Source: Ectocarpus siliculosus
Lineage: Eukaryota; Sar; Phaeophyceae; Ectocarpales; Ectocarpaceae
NCBI GenBank assembly: GCA_000310025.1
Contig: FN649746.1
Coordinates: forward strand, 1,881,613 to 1,945,612
Direction of reading: 5' to 3'
DNA length: 64,000 nucleotides
Within the stretch, counting starts at the first letter, position 1, and the number at the start of each line of letters is the position of its first letter. This document shows, piece by piece, positions 59,421 to 64,000 of this stretch. The position numbers and the translations under genes are program-made. The notes under the pieces are model-generated. The model did not search any database. It was not told the origin of the DNA and was given only the letters and a program-made list of their open reading frames with translations.

Positions 59421-60512
59421 TGTTTCTTAGCTCTGGTCTCCTCTACTTCTTCTTTGTTTCCTGTCCCTGGCGGTCTCTCTTTTGTTCTTGCTTGCAAGAA
59501 ACTGTGAGGATGGACATGAGCTACTACTGCTGCGTCCATGGATGGGTGCAACAGAAGAGCTCCGGGGACTGGTGGTCTTCTGACCTGATCGCAGAGAGAG
59601 GTTCCTGCCACTACCACAATACGACTCTTATGAAATGTCCATGACGGGGAACGCGTCCTACGCCTCTTCTCTTTTCTTTTTTCCCTCTCTCCCGTCCGGT
59701 TCTTTCGTTTCGGAGAGGAAACCTGCTGTGAAAAGCGCATCTTCTGGGGTCCGCATTCATTTAGATAGTCCCGGATTCTTTCCCAGCGTGCGGAAGAGCG
59801 CGTTCTGGGTGTGGTCTCCTTTTCATTCGAGTGTGACTTGCGCACTACATGTATGTATGTAAACGAGAAAGAAACAGATCAACGAGATGATTCTTGAAAG
59901 CATGGAGTCCCTCGCCACAAAAAAGTGCATGCGCATGGATGGGCGTAGTGCGATATGCCGGTCGAAGACTGACGGTTTTTTCGGGTGCGCGTGAGGTCGC
60001 CTCTAATAATCGTTTGCTCATTTTTTGCTTCATTGTCCAGTCTATAGTTACTACCTCGCATAGCGTTTGAAGCGAGCGGAGGGTCCTAGACTAATCTAAT
60101 CTGTCGTTGACTTTCGGACCCTTCTTCGGGTCCATTTTATTTTCGTATAACTTTTTTGGTTAAGTTAGCCTGTGACCACGGCGGGAATCGACCGCGTCAA
60201 GTGTCAGACTATCATACATCACAGTACGAACAGACGAAGAAGGTACAAGAAGGTACTGGGTAGAGAGAACAGAACGAACGGTTTTTTGTAAGTAATTGTG
60301 AAGACAACAACATTGAACGCACTGACTGCTGGGTTCGTCCATGGATCGTTTTTGCAGCACTTTTTTTTTTTAAGTATTTGTGTATTATTAAGCGACTTCT
60401 TCCTGGATGGGTAATGGGAGGTTTCAATTCAACTATTTACTACAATAACTTGTACTTACCGGAGTATGGAGGTGCTCGTTGTTCTTATGCATGGCATGTA
60501 CCGGCAGTAGCA
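59421..60512. other. No supported gene
   Basis: Pyrimidine-rich and AT-rich stretches with short frames only; the plus frame 59342-59644 is a repeat-derived reading. Confidence 0.45.
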
Positions 60513-60513
60513 G

Positions 60514-60893
60514 GTGACATAATATATCGCATCATCATCATTCACAGCTAATAATGTTAGTCGGCGACGACGAGGATGTCAAACGATAGGTTTGTTTCGG
60601 AAAGAAGCTATCAGTGCCAACGCCGCCCGGCCACGATTTCTGCTGTGGAGTAATCGAGCTTTGAAAATTAAAAATTGTTCAGGGGGTGTGATATCTTATG
60701 CCAGCTACTCCGTGTATTTAACTCTTTGTCGTGCTCGGTGGGCGAGCGTGTCGCGGTGTGCGCCCTCGACTTTATTAACGGCTAAAAGACTGGAAAGCTT
60801 CAGACAGGCAACGCGACGATACTCGTCGAGTTGCTATCACAATCGAATATTCCAGTATTGAAAATCGGTCCAGGGTGTGTGATGCCTTACGCA
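60514..60893 (+). mobile_element. Family B MITE copies, partly overlapping (B5)
   Basis: One right-hand end at 60652-60703 (AATCGAGCTTTGAAAATTAA, then GGGTGTGATATCTTATG) and a second at 60841-60891 (TATTGAAAATCGGTCCAGGG, then GTGATGCCTTACGC). The left end near 60518 (CATAATATATCGCATC) is weak. Two nested or adjacent copies are likely. Confidence 0.5.
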
Positions 60894-62585
60894 ACCTCAG
60901 TCGCAACTATAGCTGCTGTGCTCGCGTGTTTGTTTAAGCTACGTGGTCTACAGTTCGCTCAAGATTAAGATTTCAGGTTTGGAAACACCGCTCTTTTTGG
61001 CTGGAGAATGCTACAAAGTTGTTTTGCAACTTTGCTTGGGAACTTTGTCAGTAACACTTTTGGAAAATATGTAGTCTGTGAAAACGCGCTGAGCTAGTCA
61101 CCCATAATGCCATTGGTGTCTCTGTGTCTCGCTGCCGTCTGTGTGCGCGTCGCTCCCTATAGCAGCCTCACCTCTCGAACACGTGCTCATTGATCTGCGA
61201 TGCAATCGAGCTTGTCGAAATGCGGAAGGTTCACTACGGCATTTTCGCGGGCTACTAAAGGTTGCTGACGAGCTCTCTCGCTCACCTTCGACTCCCTTTG
61301 ACGTGCCTTCAATCCTTGAGATGGGAGTCCTTTGTTGGTGGAAAAGCACAGCAGAGGAACGGGAACGGAGATTGGGTGTACTGTTAATTCCGCCGCCGAT
61401 TATCTCCGCAACGCCAAAGCGACTGCTGCTGTTTTGGTACCTGAACACTGATTACACATGTGGCTTCCAAGAACAGAGAGCCACATCGCGGCAAATGTAC
61501 GTCGTGTTGGTTGGAGTAGGTGAGGGGCAGACGACGAAATAGTTCCCTGCCGGGACACACCCTTCAGCACTGCGGGACGTTTTGTCAAATTCGACGAGCT
61601 CGACAAAAGCAAGCAAGCCTTGTCCCCTGCAACGCAACGAAACGAGGTCGCCGGATGTGACAAATTTTGGGGTCCGCCCAGATTGCACTACATTGCACCC
61701 TCTCGCGCGTGTGTAGGTTGCGCCACCAGCGTTGTGCGCATCTGGCGTGCTTCTCTAACAGCGGCATGGAGGAACCCCTGACATCGAGCGATCACCTCAG
61801 AAGCAGCGAAGGAGGGGCGGAAGGTGCGGCCTGGCGACCTGCGGAAGAGAGTAGAGGTGAGGTGATTGAGCCGCAAAGAGCGCAACGAAAACAGCAGCCG
61901 CGACGAACGAGAGGGGGAGGCTCACCCTCTGCTGCACAACCAGCACGCCAATTGCACACGGTCGGCGAGTGAACCAAGGATTGCGGCGCATTGTGTGGCC
62001 TTCCCACGATTGAGTACGTCCCTCGGGTGGAACGGGGCGAAGGCACAGCAGACACCAAATGATACCTCTGAGATGAAGGTGTCTTCAATTTTATCGAAAG
62101 GTGCATCAACCGCCCGCGAGCGGATGCACGTATTACTTGTGAAGGATCAAAGGATACAACCTGTTCACCTGTTACATTCTGTGGACATGGCGTCGAGTCT
62201 CAAACCCAAACATCACTACAGAGGGTTTCGGTGGCGTACTGTACAGACATGGCAGTTTTCGTGGTGAGGTGTTACAGCAGTTGTTTTATGAGGTTTGAAC
62301 CTTTTTGCTGTATCCGCCCGTCTGTCTACTTTTATAGGCACGCTTTCCGTCTTTCCGTGAGGCTGGGGATTCGCGCGACTTTTGAGTCACCAACGATACA
62401 AGTACGGTGTAGTCGGCCATTCAGCTGACACGTGTTGCTACAGCAGTCCGCATGTCGGTGCTGTGTTCGCCTGTGTCGGGCAATACCTTCCGACGGTCTT
62501 TTCCACCGTTAGGCCATTCCTCACGGTGTCTTTTTTCGACCCAAAAAGGGATCTATAATACAACAAATATGACCCCCTTCTTACC
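60894..62585. other. No clearly supported gene
   Basis: Open frames 61141-61542 (+) and 61667-61972 (+) lack recognisable domains or well-placed splice sites. A coding exon cannot be excluded around 61200-61530, where the reading is not repetitive. Confidence 0.4.
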
Positions 62586-62800
62586 GTATATGACACAAGA
62601 TAACATACCCGCTGGACCGATTTTCAAAGCTCGATTTATCAACAGGAGAAAGAGTTGTAGCGCCGAAAAGGGAGGCGTTGAAACCGTCTGGTCGAGAGCT
62701 ATTCGAAAACGCATTGTTTCGTTTATGCGTCTCCTTCGTCGTGGAGTGATCGAGCTTTGAAAATCGGTCCAGGGGGTGTGTTATCTTGTGTCACATACGG
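62586..62800 (+). mobile_element. Family B MITE, complete (copy B6)
   Basis: Best-preserved ends: left TGACACAAGATAACATACCC, continuing to TCAAAGCTCGATTT; right ATCGAGCTTTGAAAATCGGT, continuing to GGTGTGTTATCTTGTGTCA. The inverted repeat is about 45 bp with few mismatches and the element about 210 bp. Useful as the family reference. Confidence 0.78.
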
Positions 62801-62959
62801 TATGGTGTTGGTCGATCTTTTCTCGGCAGAGCACCCATAAATGGGGCATTTTTTTTGTAAGACAAGGAAGAACTTCTAACAATTATCTATGTTTTAGAGG
62901 GGTAGAGCCGGGTAGATGCTCACCTCCCACCAATCACCCGTCGATTTTGCAAGACATTT

Positions 62960-63600
62960 TGTAAGACAGAGACAGATGATTGGGCGATGGGCACGACGCT
63001 CTCGGCAGAATCACCGAAATCCTCTTGCACAGCAGCACCATACATGTACACATCACGTAGACAACATACGATACAACCAGCACAGCGGCATACGGACTGC
63101 TGTAGGCCAAGGGCAGCCAAAGGCACACATCATGGGAGGCGTTGGGTATGACTCTTGCAGCCCGTTGCCTGCTGTCGGCAGCACAAGCGAGTGACGACGC
63201 AGGTCAATCCGCGGTCCGTCTGCATCACCCTCAACCTACTGATCTTTCTTTGGAGCTTCCCGCACAGACGCATCCCCACAACAGAGAAAACGAGACCTAC
63301 ACACTGCTGTAGGCCAAGGCCGGCCAAAGGCACACATCATGGCTGGCGTCGGAAGCTATTTATAGACCCCGAGGCCTACTGCTAGCAGCGTCAGCGAGGC
63401 AACATGCGAGTGCACACAAGTCAGATCTCTGTCTGCGGTCTCTTCGTCTGCCGGCCGATCTTTGCTTCCACAACAGACGCACCCAGAGACAGAGACAAGT
63501 GGGACGTACACAGCGCTGTGAGCCAAGGGCGACCAAATACACACGTCGTGGGAGGGGTCCGGGCCAATTTTAGAGCCCGTTGCCCTCTACTAGTAGCGAA
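62960..63600. repeat. ~207-bp tandem repeat, about three units
   Basis: CTGCTGTAGGCCAAGG recurs at about 63099 and 63306 and as GCGCTGTGAGCCAAGG at about 63513, each followed by CCAAA-CACAC-TCATGG-like and CCGTTGCC/GCCTACTGC blocks, and preceded by CACAACAGA-GACGCA. Spacing is about 207 bp. Units are diverged and show no common open frame. Confidence 0.7.
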
Positions 63601-63635
63601 AGCGAAGAAAGCAAGTGCGCACCCCCATGCACAGC

Positions 63636-63686
63636 AGCAGCGGCGGCGGCGGCAACAACAGCAGCAGCAGCAGCAGCAGCAGCACT
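63636..63686. repeat. CAG/CGG microsatellite
   Basis: CAGCAGCAGCGGCGGCGG run followed by AACAGCAGC units. Confidence 0.85.
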
Positions 63687-64000
63687 GCTGCCGCTGAGCT
63701 GATGATGATGAGAGCTAAACAGCGCTCCCATTCATCCCCTGACTGACTGGTGGTACCGGGTGTGGTGTGAGCGTGCGCACTGGTGACCTACGTGGTGGGG
63801 TAGGCTCCGTCCATATCTATCTGCGCTTGCTTTGATATCTCTCTCCGACCCTTCTTTTCGCGCTTCGCGCGAAATAATTTAATTTCTTTTTGTTGGGCCC
63901 CTATGTATGGGAGGGGAGCCTTTGTCTCTTCCGAGTCATCGACAGATAAAAAGAGACCCTACAACGGCCGTTGTCATATTCTTATATAACCCTTCCACCG

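Overview
The window is nuclear DNA of an intron-rich eukaryote. The best guess is a brown alga of the Ectocarpus type or a close stramenopile. This is inferred from a nuclear-encoded, probably plastid-directed sigma-70 factor, GC-rich exons rich in Ala/Gly/Ser runs, long introns with GTGAGT-like donors and pyrimidine-rich acceptors, very dense CTG/CAG microsatellites, and 100-N gaps flanked by noisy read ends as in a Sanger draft. No prokaryotic, organellar, rRNA or convincing tRNA features were seen. Genes were assembled by hand from open frames, splice sites and intron phase; exon lists are in the evidence fields.

Layout. 1-371 is unreliable sequence at a contig edge. 439-4284 (+) is the 3' part of a single-pass membrane protein gene. 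6241-7258 (+) is a small spliced gene of unknown function. 8727-17708 (+) is a seven-exon gene joining a SMYD5/ATXR2-type SET-MYND region, TPR-like helices and a 2OG-Fe(II) dioxygenase domain. 18008-18427 (+) is a possible gene fragment. 19794-28568 (-) is an eight-exon sigma-70 factor gene with regions 1.2 to 4.2 in order. 29162-30150 (-) is a possible small gene. About 30988-36685 (+) is a multi-exon gene of unknown function. 38303-50822 (+) is a JmjN/JmjC (KDM4-like) demethylase gene of nine exons with a zinc-finger-like cluster, a Tudor-knot-like segment and long low-complexity tails; its JmjC region carries a one-base frameshift in this sequence. 52338-55669 (-) is a three-exon homologue of the SR-rich splicing protein ARL6IP4 (SR-25). 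55.9-64 kb is gene-poor and made of diverged tandem repeats and MITEs.

Repeats. Three dispersed families stand out. (A) A ~0.55-0.6 kb non-autonomous element, often 5'-truncated, whose 3' end is a conserved block followed by a run of C. (L) A 5'-truncated non-LTR retrotransposon (LINE) at 43.1-43.95 kb whose 3' end resembles that of A and also ends in poly-C, suggesting a SINE/LINE partnership. (B) A MITE family with ~45-bp terminal inverted repeats, six copies. Most copies lie in introns of the genes above.

The genes do not form a pathway, but two chromatin-type proteins (the SET-TPR-dioxygenase fusion and the JmjC protein), a transcription factor for the plastid polymerase and a splicing protein share the window.
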